A stretch of 64,000 bases of DNA, taken from positions 47,681 to 111,680 of the forward strand of contig JAVHLM010000028.1 in NCBI GenBank assembly GCA_031082125.1, read 5' to 3'. The notes under the pieces are model-generated. The model saw only the letters and a program-made list of their open reading frames with translations, was not told the origin of the DNA and made no database searches. The position numbers and the translations under genes were made by a program. Positions 25,051 to 34,239 of the stretch are shown piece after piece; position 1 is the stretch's first letter, and every line of letters starts with the position of its first letter. Source of the stretch: Candidatus Eremiobacterota bacterium (GTDB lineage: Bacteria; Vulcanimicrobiota; CADAWZ01; Ess09-12).

Positions 25051-27876
25051 TCAGTAGTTCTTGAAATGAGCCCCACCTGGGAGATCACCATCCATCCTGC
25101 CATCCGCTTCAAATCGTATAATCACATAAGTCTCTTTCCCAAAAGGTTTATCACCATAGTGCCCGCTGGTGACAGGGACAGAAATGGCAATACATTTGGA
25201 CCTTTTAAAACATTGTGCTCTTCTAATATCATGTCCAAATGTGCCTGCGAACGCTATTTTTTTGCCTTTAACCCATTCGTTCGTATAACTAAAACTTCCC
25301 TGTACATTACTCTTGATAATGGTAAAACTAATTGTTCCAGTGGCAGAACCCGAAGCATCATAGAGTGACGGGCTATAAGAACCGTCATAGCCGTGTTGAG
25401 GATCTTTCCCGGCCGGCGAAGCCGGTTTCACCGCCGGGCCGGCTTGTTTTGCAACAGGCGCGAGAAACCACCCTATCGTTCTGGATTCGCCTGCTGCGGG
25501 GGTTTTCCCCGTCGCCTGGCGCGGCAGGTACCCTTCTGCCGAGGCATTCATCTCCACCTCGGTTCCAGGGGGCACCTTGAGCACGCACACGCCGCCTGCA
25601 TTGGTCGTGCCCGATGCCGTGCCTGCTTTCACCAGGGCTCCGCGCACCGGTTTCTGAGTATCCTTGTTCCTTATGGTTATCGCCAACTGCGCGACCGGTA
25701 CGAGAGTGCCGCTCGCAGAGGCTTTCCCTTCAATAATGGGCTTTGTTACTTGTACATCTTCGTAGCCCTGTTTTGAAAGAGCAATAGTAACCGATTTACC
25801 TGCAGGAATCTGCAGAACGGCAGTTCCATCGGTAGAGGTTGTTACCGTTGTTTCAGCTCCATTGACAGAAGCCTTTACCTTCACCCCGCCGAGGGGCCGC
25901 TTGCTTGATTTATCTCCCACCATTACGCTCAGAGTGGCTCCGCTCTTCTGAAGATATATCGCCGCCTTTGCCACCCCGTCCTTGACTTCACGCTCCCCGG
26001 TTCTGCCTGCATAACCATCTTTTGAGACGGTAACGGAAACCTTTTCTTTACCAGGCACCGCCATGCGTGCCTTGCCATCTTCTCCTGTCAGGGCATGCTC
26101 GGCAACTCCCGCCACGGCGACATTGACCCCGGCAAGGGGGGCGTCGGTGTCCTTGTCTTTCACAAAGACTTCGAGCATTGCCTGGTCCGGCTCCATTTCA
26201 AGCATGGCAGAGGCGCTGAGCAGCGAGGCCGTTTTCGCCCCTTCGAATGTTTTTGACGCGGTGAGTGTCCTGAAGCCCTCTTTGGCGGCAGTGATGCCGG
26301 CAGCATTTCCCCTGCCGACTTCCCTGAAGGAGAGCTCGGCCTTGCCGCCCCTGGTGACGTCGGATGCTGTCTCTCCCCCGGCCGCTGCCGTCACGGTGAC
26401 GCCGTCAAGAGGCGCTTTCGTCATCTTGTGCCTCACGGTCACCGTGAGCCTGCCCCCGTAAAGGCCGGGATCAAGATCGACTGTCCTGCTCGCTCCCGCC
26501 GCCGGCACAGTGATGGATAAGCTCTGGGACTTGTAATCGGCCATCGATACGGTGATCTCCACATTCCCGGGAAGCACCTTCAGGGAAGCCCGCCCGTTGC
26601 CTGATGTCACCGCACTCACGGAGGAGCCGCCGGCCTTTGCCTCGATGGCTGCGCCCTTCAGCGCAGAGCCGTCCTTGGAATTTTTCACCTGAATGTCAAG
26701 GGGGACTTTGTCCCTGCTCAGGAAGGCGCTTCCTGTCATGACGACAGGCCTGCCCCTGCTGTCCAGGGAGACTTCAAACCTGCCCAGGCTGGTCTCATAG
26801 GATTTGTAGTCTTTGTGGGCCACGTGGAGGGTCAGATACGAGACCAGGGGGATCTGAAGATCTGCCGTTCCTTTGCTGTCAGTGACGGCGCTCCGCTCTA
26901 CGGCAGGGGCTCCCTTTCCGGGGTCCCCGAGCACTGCTTTGACAGAGGCTCCCGCGACAGGCGTGCCGGTTTCAGACTCCGCCACGCTCACCCTCAGCGT
27001 GCCGATCCTTGAGAGGCGCTCGAGCTCCGCCCTTATTTCATCCAGCTCTCTCTGGGCCCTTTTCTCTGTTCTCACTCTGTATATATTGGAAACCGAGTCT
27101 TTAAGCTCTTCGGCGAAAAAGCGCGCCATGAATTTTTCCCGGTAGCTCTTGTCGGAGAAGGCCAGCGCGTCACCGACGAATCCCTTGGTATCCTTGCCGT
27201 GATAATCCCTGAACAAGCCCATGAGGTTCTCCTGATCCCAGAACTGGTTCATGTAAGCTCTATAAGTGTTCTGTTCAAGCCTGTCAGCCCACTCCGTGTA
27301 CTTCAGCCTTCTCTCCCCCTCGGTGTAATAATGGCGGTAAAATTGATACCAGCGCTGCTCATAGGCGTCATACATCGCATTGCCGGCCCGTTCCATGAAA
27401 AGCTGCCCGGCCGTGAGGGCAACCCCTATTCCCCCCATTCCCGCTCTCCCGAGGAGATTGGCCATGACCAGCAGAGAGCTTTTCACGACCACGATGTCTT
27501 TCCGCGTGCCTGAGGCGAGGTCAAACAACAGCCCCGTGCCGGACATGAGTATCCCGAATTTATCCACTTTACCGCTTATTGCCTCAAAGGCCGGGTATCG
27601 CTCAGAGATGGCCGTAAACTCCTGCAGGGTGGAGACGCTTATTCCAAACTCCGGGAAATATTTTAGGAGCCCCCGTTCAAGGGTTATCACTTTTATGTCA
27701 TTTACCAGCTTCTGCCTTCCCTCAGGCGTGTCCCTGTATTCCCTGTTGAACACCTCGCCGTAGATGCCCTTGAATTCGCCGGCATCCCTCTGGGCGAAGG
27801 CCGGAAGCGCAAGGTGAATCAGAAAAATGAGCGCAAGCGCGGCGCATGACAGGAGGCTGCGGGAAACAACTTTCAT
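25051..27876 (-). CDS. Exported multi-repeat protein with carboxypeptidase-regulatory-like domains
   Basis: The 941-residue product starts with a signal peptide (FLIHLALPAFAQR). About 270 helical residues follow, rich in Tyr and Arg. Then at least six tandem Ig-like units of ~85 residues carry the CarboxypepD_reg pattern: LRVSVAESETGTPVAGASV, LDIQVKNSKDGSALKGAAI, LTVTVRHKMTKAPLDGVTV, LEVFVKDKDTDAPLAGVNV, LSVMVGDKSSKRPLGGVKV and LAITIRNKDTQKPVRGALV. The last ~110 residues form a distinct beta domain (GYDGSYSPSLYDASGSATG onward). ATG 27876 has GGAAG upstream; the frame extends to 27978 without support. It is likely a periplasmic or surface protein. The N- and C-terminal domains are unrecognised. 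Confidence 0.7.
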   Translation of the reverse strand: MKVVSRSLLSCAALALIFLIHLALPAFAQRDAGEFKGIYGEVFNREYRDTPEGRQKLVNDIKVITLERGLLKYFPEFGISVSTLQEFTAISERYPAFEAISGKVDKFGILMSGTGLLFDLASGTRKDIVVVKSSLLVMANLLGRAGMGGIGVALTAGQLFMERAGNAMYDAYEQRWYQFYRHYYTEGERRLKYTEWADRLEQNTYRAYMNQFWDQENLMGLFRDYHGKDTKGFVGDALAFSDKSYREKFMARFFAEELKDSVSNIYRVRTEKRAQRELDEIRAELERLSRIGTLRVSVAESETGTPVAGASVKAVLGDPGKGAPAVERSAVTDSKGTADLQIPLVSYLTLHVAHKDYKSYETSLGRFEVSLDSRGRPVVMTGSAFLSRDKVPLDIQVKNSKDGSALKGAAIEAKAGGSSVSAVTSGNGRASLKVLPGNVEITVSMADYKSQSLSITVPAAGASRTVDLDPGLYGGRLTVTVRHKMTKAPLDGVTVTAAAGGETASDVTRGGKAELSFREVGRGNAAGITAAKEGFRTLTASKTFEGAKTASLLSASAMLEMEPDQAMLEVFVKDKDTDAPLAGVNVAVAGVAEHALTGEDGKARMAVPGKEKVSVTVSKDGYAGRTGEREVKDGVAKAAIYLQKSGATLSVMVGDKSSKRPLGGVKVKASVNGAETTVTTSTDGTAVLQIPAGKSVTIALSKQGYEDVQVTKPIIEGKASASGTLVPVAQLAITIRNKDTQKPVRGALVKAGTASGTTNAGGVCVLKVPPGTEVEMNASAEGYLPRQATGKTPAAGESRTIGWFLAPVAKQAGPAVKPASPAGKDPQHGYDGSYSPSLYDASGSATGTISFTIIKSNVQGSFSYTNEWVKGKKIAFAGTFGHDIRRAQCFKRSKCIAISVPVTSGHYGDKPFGKETYVIIRFEADGRMDGDLPGGAHFKNY

Positions 27877-28009
27877 AATTTTACTTCCATTGCCAGGATT
27901 GTTGGAGCAGATCAGCGACAAGAGAAGGCCTTCTATAAAATCGTATGAAAAACCTTTCTGGCATCCAGCGCCTGGCACCTCACTTGTATGGACGGGCAGT
28001 TGACCTTGA

Positions 28010-28038
28010 TTGACAGATCCAGCCCGGTAAGTTAAAAT
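28010..28038 (+). promoter_or_regulatory. Sigma70 promoter upstream of otsAB
   Basis: TTGACA (28010-28015), 17 bases, TAAAAT (28033-28038). The expected transcript would start near 28045, leaving an untranslated leader of about 200 bases before the otsAB start at 28245. Confidence 0.75.
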
Positions 28039-28044
28039 GTAATC

Positions 28045-28197
28045 ACAGATTTATTTCTCACGATACCAGGGAATCGAAGCATCCTTTCCCCTTGGTAAAA
28101 CTTAATAACTGACGGGTCCGGGGAGCATTCCCGGAGATCTGTGATGCGCTGGGTCGCCATCATCTGTTTTACCATGGATGATGGTGTTTTCTTTTCT
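28045..28197 (+). promoter_or_regulatory. Structured otsAB leader ending in a terminator-like hairpin (possible attenuator)
   Basis: Within the leader I see three helices. TACCAGGG (28064-28071) pairs with CCC(T)TGGTA near 28104-28112. TCCGGG pairs with CCCGGA near 28120-28137. A perfect 8-bp stem CCATCATC / GATGATGG (28157-28164 with 28177-28184) is followed at once by TGTTTTCTTTTCT. The last has the form of an intrinsic terminator 48 bases before the start codon. No known riboswitch consensus was recognised. Confidence 0.45.
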
Positions 28198-28244
28198 GGC
28201 AGGAGCTGATGGCGCGCTGAAATAAATTCTTTCAGGGGGATACC

Positions 28245-30497
28245 ATGCGTCTTCTCGTTGTTTCCAACCGCCTGTCCGTAACCGTGAATGATGAAAAAAG
28301 CGGGAAGTTCACCTTCAGCGAGAGTGCCGGAGGCCTTGCCACCGGACTGAAGGGATTCCTTGACGCCATCGGCACCTCTTCCCACATGTTCGACGAATAT
28401 CTCTGGGTTGGGTGGCCCGGCGTGTCTGTCGGGAAAAAAAAACAGGATCATATCAAGGCTGAGCTTGCCTCAAAGTTCAGATCACACCCCGTATTTCTCT
28501 CTGCCGGTGAAGTCGAGAAATTTTACTCAGGGTTCTGCAACAAGACAATCTGGCCTCTTTTCCACTATTTCCCTGTGTACACCATCTACGATGAGTCGCT
28601 CTGGAATCATTATAAAGAGGCCAACAGGAAATTCATGGAAACAATACTTGAGGTGATAGAGCCTGACGATACCCTGTGGATCCATGACTATCACCTCCTG
28701 CTCCTTCCCGCCATGCTTCGCAGGAAAATACCCGCAGTCAAGGTCGGCTTTTTTCTCCATATCCCCTTCCCCACCTTTGAAGTGTTCCGGCTTCTGCCTA
28801 TGAAATGGCGCAGGGAGATTCTCCAGGGACTGCTCGGCGCGGACCTCATTGGATTCCACACTTACAGCTACACGCGGTACTTCCTCGAGTGCGTCCGCAA
28901 TATCCTCGGGATAGATCACAGCATGGGAAAGCTTTACGACGGCGAGAGGATGGTCCAGGCCGATGCGTTCCCCATAAGCATAGATTACCGCCGCTTCAAT
29001 GAGGCCGCCCGGTCCCCCGAGGTGGAAGACGAGATAGAAAAATACCGCTCCATCCTCCTTGGCCACAGGGCCATATTGTCGATGGACCGACTGGACTACT
29101 CAAAAGGTATCAGCAACAGGCTCAAAGGCTATGAGCACTTCCTTTCCTGTTCTCCCGAGTGGCGGGGGAAAGTGGTGCTCATCTTGGTGGTAGTGCCTTC
29201 GAGGATAAAAGTAGAGCACTACCAGGCCATGAAGCGCCAGATAGACGAGCTTGTGGGAAAGATAAACGGCACATACGGCAGCATGGAGTGGACACCGGTG
29301 CTCTATCTTTACAAGTCGCTCTCTTTTAAAGAGATAGCCGCTCTGTATTCCCTGAGCGACATTGCGCTTATCACCCCCCTGAGGGACGGCATGAATCTCA
29401 TCGCGAAAGAATACGTGGCTTCCCGTATTGACGGCAGGGGCGTGCTTGTCCTGAGCGAAATGGCGGGAGCGGCGCAGGAGCTGGGCGAGGCGATCCTGAT
29501 AAATCCCAATAACACGGAAGACATGTGCGGGGCATTGAAGGAAGCGCTGGAGATGAGCGAGGACGATCAGAAGAAAAGAATCCTCGCCATGCAGTCAAGG
29601 ATTATGAGGTACAACATAGTCGCATGGGCCGAGGATTTCCTGGATTCTCTTTTTTCCCTCAAGGAAGAGCAGAAAAAGTCAATATGCCACATGGTGACTC
29701 CTTCCCTTCGGAAGCAGATTGTCGAAGATTTCAGGAAAGCAGGGAAGAAAATACTCTTTCTTGATTATGACGGCACTCTCATCCCCTTTTCCGATCATCC
29801 TCTCCAGGCGGTGCCGACACCGGAGGTTCTTGAGCTCCTGCTGCGGCTCTCCTCCCTGCCCGGCACGGAAGTGACGATTATCAGCGGCCGCGACAGAAGG
29901 ATCCTGTCGCAGTGGTTTGACACCCTGCCGGTAAACCTCATTGCCGAGCATGGCGTCTGGACAAGAGAAAAAGGCCTGGAGTGGGAGGCGCTTGTGCACC
30001 ATGAAAGCGAATGGAAGCTTCACCTGCTCCCGCTGCTTGAGCGGTCATGCGACAGGCTTCCCGGGTCCTTCATTGAAAACAAGGAGCACTCCCTTGTATT
30101 TCATTACCGCAAGTCTGAGACCGACCTGAGCTTCCTGAGGGTGAGAGAGCTCGTGGCAGACCTGGTGAGCTACGTGGCAAACAAGAATCTCCATATTGTG
30201 CAGGGAAACAAGATCGTTGAAGTAAAGAATTCGGGGATAAATAAAGGTGTAGCCGCGCAGCGCTTCCTCGCGAAAAAGGAGTTCGGCTTTATTCTCGCCA
30301 TTGGTGATGACCAGACCGATGAGGACATGTTCAGGGCTTTTTCTGAGCCTGCTTACACGATAAAGGTGGGAATGGGCAGCACCCAGGCCCGTTACGCGGT
30401 GAAAGATCACCGGGACGTGCTGAATCTCCTTGGCAGTTTTGCCGACTTGAAGAGCCCCGGCATTCCCGTCATTGGCACACCATTAAAAGCGAGGTGA
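28245..30497 (+). CDS. Bifunctional trehalose-6-phosphate synthase/phosphatase (OtsA-OtsB fusion)
   Basis: This 750-residue cytosolic enzyme has two domains. Residues 1-470 are a GT20 trehalose-6-phosphate synthase (VSNRL start, GGLATGL glucose-6-phosphate/UDP loop, YLWVGWPG, WIHDYHLLLLPAMLR, LDYSKGI, ALITPLRDGMNLIAKEYVASR). From about residue 500 follows a HAD-type trehalose-6-phosphate phosphatase (LFLDYDGTLIPF with the nucleophile Asp, IISGRD, and AIGDDQTDEDMF at the end). Together they make trehalose from UDP-glucose and glucose-6-phosphate. AGGGGGA precedes the ATG. Regulation by the structured leader is possible. A glycosyltransferase-like gene follows after 7 bases, and a TreS-like gene converges on them. 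Confidence 0.94.
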   Translation: MRLLVVSNRLSVTVNDEKSGKFTFSESAGGLATGLKGFLDAIGTSSHMFDEYLWVGWPGVSVGKKKQDHIKAELASKFRSHPVFLSAGEVEKFYSGFCNKTIWPLFHYFPVYTIYDESLWNHYKEANRKFMETILEVIEPDDTLWIHDYHLLLLPAMLRRKIPAVKVGFFLHIPFPTFEVFRLLPMKWRREILQGLLGADLIGFHTYSYTRYFLECVRNILGIDHSMGKLYDGERMVQADAFPISIDYRRFNEAARSPEVEDEIEKYRSILLGHRAILSMDRLDYSKGISNRLKGYEHFLSCSPEWRGKVVLILVVVPSRIKVEHYQAMKRQIDELVGKINGTYGSMEWTPVLYLYKSLSFKEIAALYSLSDIALITPLRDGMNLIAKEYVASRIDGRGVLVLSEMAGAAQELGEAILINPNNTEDMCGALKEALEMSEDDQKKRILAMQSRIMRYNIVAWAEDFLDSLFSLKEEQKKSICHMVTPSLRKQIVEDFRKAGKKILFLDYDGTLIPFSDHPLQAVPTPEVLELLLRLSSLPGTEVTIISGRDRRILSQWFDTLPVNLIAEHGVWTREKGLEWEALVHHESEWKLHLLPLLERSCDRLPGSFIENKEHSLVFHYRKSETDLSFLRVRELVADLVSYVANKNLHIVQGNKIVEVKNSGINKGVAAQRFLAKKEFGFILAIGDDQTDEDMFRAFSEPAYTIKVGMGSTQARYAVKDHRDVLNLLGSFADLKSPGIPVIGTPLKAR

Positions 30498-30504
30498 AAG
30501 AGAA

Positions 30505-31962
30505 ATGTATACCTTTGTCACTTATTCCTTTGCAGGAATGCGCGGAGTCCAGGCAAGGGGGGTGAGAATTGCCGAGCATCTCAAGGATAAAGAGATAGTA
30601 TTTCTCAACTCCGGCGATGCGGAATGGCTTGAACAGGCGGGATACCGGGTCATCGACGCACCCTTCGACAGTGTATCCCGCCTTTCATCGGTGCGCTTCC
30701 CCGGGGGAACGGAAGCCGTGGTGTTTACCGACATACCGACAAACCGCCCTTACCAGGCGCTCCTATTCCTTGCGGCGAAACAACAGGGCATTCCTACGGT
30801 CGTGGTAGAGAATATTTACCATAGAGACCAGCACCGGGAGATGGTGTACCGTTCGGTGATGGAGTATGCCGATCTCTTCCTATGGAACGGGCTGAGCTGC
30901 CTCTGGGAAAGGAAGCTCCCCAGAGTCCACCTGATCCCCCCTCTTATCAAGAAGCCCTCGCTTACGGCTGAGGATGCCAGGAAAGCCATCTTCCGGGAAT
31001 ACGGGATACCGGAAGACCACCGCCTCCTCCTTGCAAGCGGCTACAAGGACGACGTGAGGGAGATTCTTGACCGCCTCTTCCACGCACTCACTGAGCGCAA
31101 CAGCAGCCTCACCTGCATTGTGATCGCGGCGTCAGAGAGAATAGAGCGCCAGGGAAATGTCATCTGCACGCCTGTGCTCCAGGAAGAGCCAATCCGCCAC
31201 CTGCTGCTCGCCAGCGATCTTCTTGTGTGCAAAAAAGGATACCTGCAGATTCTGGAAGCGTTTTCGCTCGGCACTCCCGTGGTGTGCATCGGCAGGCATG
31301 AGGGCTTCCTCAACAGATGGATAGATCCGCAGATCCTGGAGGTGCTCCCCTATTATCCTTATTTCTCCGCAGACCTTGTAGGCAAAGTAAAAACTCTCAT
31401 GGAGAGATCCCCCGGGAGGGAGACCTGGATTGCAAAAGTAAAAGCCCTCCACAATGGAAATCTCGATGGCGCACAACAAGCGGCACGGCTCATAAGAAAA
31501 GCGAAGCATCATCCTCTCAGGATCCGCACCAGGCTCCTGGTGAGTCTTAACAGGACCGCGGAAATCGAGGCGGCAAAAAAAATAATGAAGACTGAAAGGC
31601 ATCTTTATCCTTTTTTCATCTCGCTGCCCTATCTCGCCCTTGAGAGCCTCTGGCTCTCGTCTGCAGAAGGACAGACCCACCATATGGAGCTTGACTTCGG
31701 GAACCTCGTGCCCACTCCCGATATACTCCAGTACGGAGCCTCTTCCGTGCTCCACGCAGGGCCCCATGATATGCACGGGTGGTCACCGATGTTCCCGTGG
31801 GTCGATTTTCAGCTCGCGCAGGTGGAACAGCACTTCAGGTATGCCGATGAAATAATCATCGTGGGGCACCTTACCGAAAGCTACCTGGGCCCGCTCCTTG
31901 GCAAAGTGCGCCATAAAACCAGGGTAGTGGAGGTCTCCCCGGAATCTCACGGGGTAAAGTAA
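30505..31962 (+). CDS. MurG-like (GT-B fold) glycosyltransferase-family protein
   Basis: The 485-residue protein begins MYTFVTYSFAGMRGVQARG, an N-terminal Rossmann-like start with a Gly-rich loop. Its middle part reads like the acceptor-to-donor transition of GT28/MurG enzymes: KKGYLQILEAFSLGTPVVCIGR near residues 243-265 contains the usual glycine/proline-rich donor loop. The last ~150 residues (from LESLWLSSAEG) form an extra domain ending HKTRVVEVSPES, which I do not recognise. It starts 7 bases after otsAB with AGAG upstream, so it is probably co-translated and might modify trehalose or a related sugar. A deleted copy of a close paralogue lies at 39807-39998. Confidence 0.65.
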   Translation: MYTFVTYSFAGMRGVQARGVRIAEHLKDKEIVFLNSGDAEWLEQAGYRVIDAPFDSVSRLSSVRFPGGTEAVVFTDIPTNRPYQALLFLAAKQQGIPTVVVENIYHRDQHREMVYRSVMEYADLFLWNGLSCLWERKLPRVHLIPPLIKKPSLTAEDARKAIFREYGIPEDHRLLLASGYKDDVREILDRLFHALTERNSSLTCIVIAASERIERQGNVICTPVLQEEPIRHLLLASDLLVCKKGYLQILEAFSLGTPVVCIGRHEGFLNRWIDPQILEVLPYYPYFSADLVGKVKTLMERSPGRETWIAKVKALHNGNLDGAQQAARLIRKAKHHPLRIRTRLLVSLNRTAEIEAAKKIMKTERHLYPFFISLPYLALESLWLSSAEGQTHHMELDFGNLVPTPDILQYGASSVLHAGPHDMHGWSPMFPWVDFQLAQVEQHFRYADEIIIVGHLTESYLGPLLGKVRHKTRVVEVSPESHGVK

Positions 31963-31970
31963 GGGGCCTC

Positions 31971-34043
31971 TCAGTCAAGGAGAAGCGCTTTCCCTTCAAA
32001 GGGAGCAAGTGAAAGGCAAAGCTGCCCCCGGGTAGAACCAATGGTCTTCCGCTCGAGGATGTCGGTCACCGTGAAGTGGGAGTTCTCTTTGAGCCTGATG
32101 GTGTCTTCAACACTCCTGGAGCTGAAGTTGAGCACGGTCACAAGAATCCCTCGATTTGACGGGAGCTCATGCACCATTGCGATAAGTCCTCTGGATCTTG
32201 TGGGAGGGATTGCAGTCTGCTTTGACTCGGGGATCCTGTATTCTTCCCTTACGGCAAGCATGTGCTGGAGTTTCCGCAGGAAAGAATCCGGTGACTTCAA
32301 CTGCTGCGGCAGAGAGCCATAGAGAGAGACCGCCCTGGCGATACCTGCTCCTGAATGGGTCGCATGGGGATTTACCTCCATGAGGTCATAGGCTCCCCTG
32401 TTGAGCCATCGCGTATCGCCGTCCGCGAGAAGCTCTGCTGCTTCTTCGGGCCTGAGAGTGAGAGCTCCGACAAGATCCCAGCCCGAGAGGGCAAAGACTC
32501 CAGGCTGGAATGCGTTGAACATGGCAAGAAGCAGGTGAAGCCTCTTGATCCCCTCGCATTCGGAAGGAGTCGTCCGGTACACATCTCTTATGCCAAGCAC
32601 CGCGGCGCACAATGTGGCATTTGTGCTCACTATTCCGTTCGGATGAGCCACGTTATAGGAGATTCCGCCTCCCGCATAACGTGAAAACATTTCGCGGTGA
32701 ACGGCGGCTCTCAGGTCGGCTCCTCTGAGCTTCTTTCCCCGGTATCTGAAAAGCTCTTCCGCGTGGGCGGTATTGAAATGGATAAGCTCGAGAGTGAGCT
32801 CGTCGTGATTCTGGAGGGCGTGGACAAGCGCTGCAGGATCAATCTGATATTGGTGCATGAGGCGCATCATGAGGCGGAGAAATTCCACGTTGCCGGCTGC
32901 AAGGGCGTGATGATATGCCGGCCTTGTGATAAAATCATAGGACAGGTCGGGGCCTGTAATTGTCATTGCCTTAAGGTCCTCAAGCGTCAGGTTCAGCTCC
33001 TGAAAGGTAAAGCCGCCCAGCTTTCTCACCATCATCGCGATAATGCCGTTTGCCGTCACGGAGAGGGGGTGGCCTTCAGACCAGGCCTTCCCTGTCATAG
33101 GGTTCACCTCGATACCAAGAAACCCGTTCGCGTCAAGCCTGAGGCCGCTGTCGCCAAGCACTCTCATGGAGTCGATGATGTCGCCTATGAGAAGCCTCTG
33201 GGCTGCAAAGCTCGGGTCAAGCCAGTTGAGGGTAGGCTGCCCCTCCTTGAAGTAATGGAGATATACCCAGCGGAATTTTTCCCCTCCCTGGCCGGTCACC
33301 ACGGCGGTGGCGCTCCAGTTGGACTCCTTGATTCCCGGCTCATAAAATATGATCCTGGTGAGCTCCCCTATTATGTATCCCTTCTCTTTCAGTTTCTGCA
33401 CCTGCTCCTGCGAAAGGTTTGCCGAGTCAGCCCCGGCAGGCACGGGAGGGAGAAGATTCCAGTCTTCAGGTCCTATCATTACCATGTGATAGATGCCCGG
33501 GTAATCGCTGAAATTCCGCTCTGCGAGAAGAAAATCAGCACCTTTGCCGGTATGGCCGGGAATCACGTCGCCGATTATTATTGCGCCGTGATTCTTCGCC
33601 ACATGCACCATTTCAAGATAGTCTATATCGGAACCAAAGTCTGGGGCGACATCGTAGCTGATCCTGTCAAAGCTCCCGTCTATGGAGGGGGTGTAGTGCC
33701 TCCCGCTGAGACCTCCCGCCCTTTTTGTAGGGCCGGTGTGGAGCGCCTTGATGCCGATTTCCCTCAGGCAGTCCCACAATCTGTCATCGGCGAGTGTCCT
33801 GAGTATTGATTCACCCTTTGCCGTTATCATCGAAGCCGGGTAGGCAGTGAACCATGCGGGGGCCTTTGAGACCACCGCGCGGGGATTCGGCAGGGCATAG
33901 GGCCTCTGCCATTTCTTTTCCGTTCTGAGATAGCTTCTCGCGAGTATTTCCGCCTGGTACAGCATCGAGTTCAGCTCGAGCCACCTGATATATTCCTCCC
34001 TCTCTGTCTGCTCCCTGTAATGTTCTTGCCATCTTTCTTCCAC
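31971..34043 (-). CDS. TreS-like GH13 enzyme (trehalose synthase / maltose glucosyltransferase family)
   Basis: The protein is about 690 residues, a (beta/alpha)8 GH13 enzyme. [11 protein letters not shown] (~158) is the region I motif with Gly in place of the usual Asn, [13 protein letters not shown] (~300) holds the catalytic Asp, FQELN (~345) is a candidate acid/base region, and NHDELTLE (~411) is the TreS-type region IV. TreS interconverts maltose and trehalose, and the location beside otsAB fits. The start is uncertain. GTG 34043 has AGAGGT seven bases upstream, ATG 34049 lies too close to it, and ATG 34139 falls upstream of the mapped promoter. The gene is convergent with the glycosyltransferase gene, 8 bases apart. 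Confidence 0.82.
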   Translation of the reverse strand: MEERWQEHYREQTEREEYIRWLELNSMLYQAEILARSYLRTEKKWQRPYALPNPRAVVSKAPAWFTAYPASMITAKGESILRTLADDRLWDCLREIGIKALHTGPTKRAGGLSGRHYTPSIDGSFDRISYDVAPDFGSDIDYLEMVHVAKNHGAIIIGDVIPGHTGKGADFLLAERNFSDYPGIYHMVMIGPEDWNLLPPVPAGADSANLSQEQVQKLKEKGYIIGELTRIIFYEPGIKESNWSATAVVTGQGGEKFRWVYLHYFKEGQPTLNWLDPSFAAQRLLIGDIIDSMRVLGDSGLRLDANGFLGIEVNPMTGKAWSEGHPLSVTANGIIAMMVRKLGGFTFQELNLTLEDLKAMTITGPDLSYDFITRPAYHHALAAGNVEFLRLMMRLMHQYQIDPAALVHALQNHDELTLELIHFNTAHAEELFRYRGKKLRGADLRAAVHREMFSRYAGGGISYNVAHPNGIVSTNATLCAAVLGIRDVYRTTPSECEGIKRLHLLLAMFNAFQPGVFALSGWDLVGALTLRPEEAAELLADGDTRWLNRGAYDLMEVNPHATHSGAGIARAVSLYGSLPQQLKSPDSFLRKLQHMLAVREEYRIPESKQTAIPPTRSRGLIAMVHELPSNRGILVTVLNFSSRSVEDTIRLKENSHFTVTDILERKTIGSTRGQLCLSLAPFEGKALLLD

Positions 34044-34118
34044 TTTCATCACCTCTATAAAGAAATCTGGAATGAATGGGCAGGCAGCAGGTATAGCTGT
34101 CCTGTGAGAGTCAGAAGA

Positions 34119-34147
34119 ATTATAGCAGAAATTGAGCAAAGAGCCAA
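34119..34147 (-). promoter_or_regulatory. Promoter of the TreS-like gene
   Basis: On the minus strand TTGGCT (34147-34142), 17 bases and TATAAT (34124-34119) with TGC just before it form a strong extended -10 promoter. Transcription would start near 34112, about 65 bases before the start codon, which rules out the upstream ATG at 34139. Confidence 0.75.
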
Positions 34148-34239
34148 GCTATCGAGATTTCTCTCAGCAGGAGCAGGAGCGCTGCCTTTAATCGAAAAAT
34201 GAAAACCACCGGGAAGCGGAGAGAAGCCGGGGAAGGATT

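Noticed and set aside
28113..28140. ACGGGTCCGGGGAG in the otsAB leader resembles part of a guanidine-I riboswitch
   Set aside because: The other conserved elements of that riboswitch are absent; similarity is short.
32697..33809. 370-codon plus-strand frame inside the TreS-like gene
   Set aside because: Antisense of GH13 motifs; the composition is that of a shadow frame.
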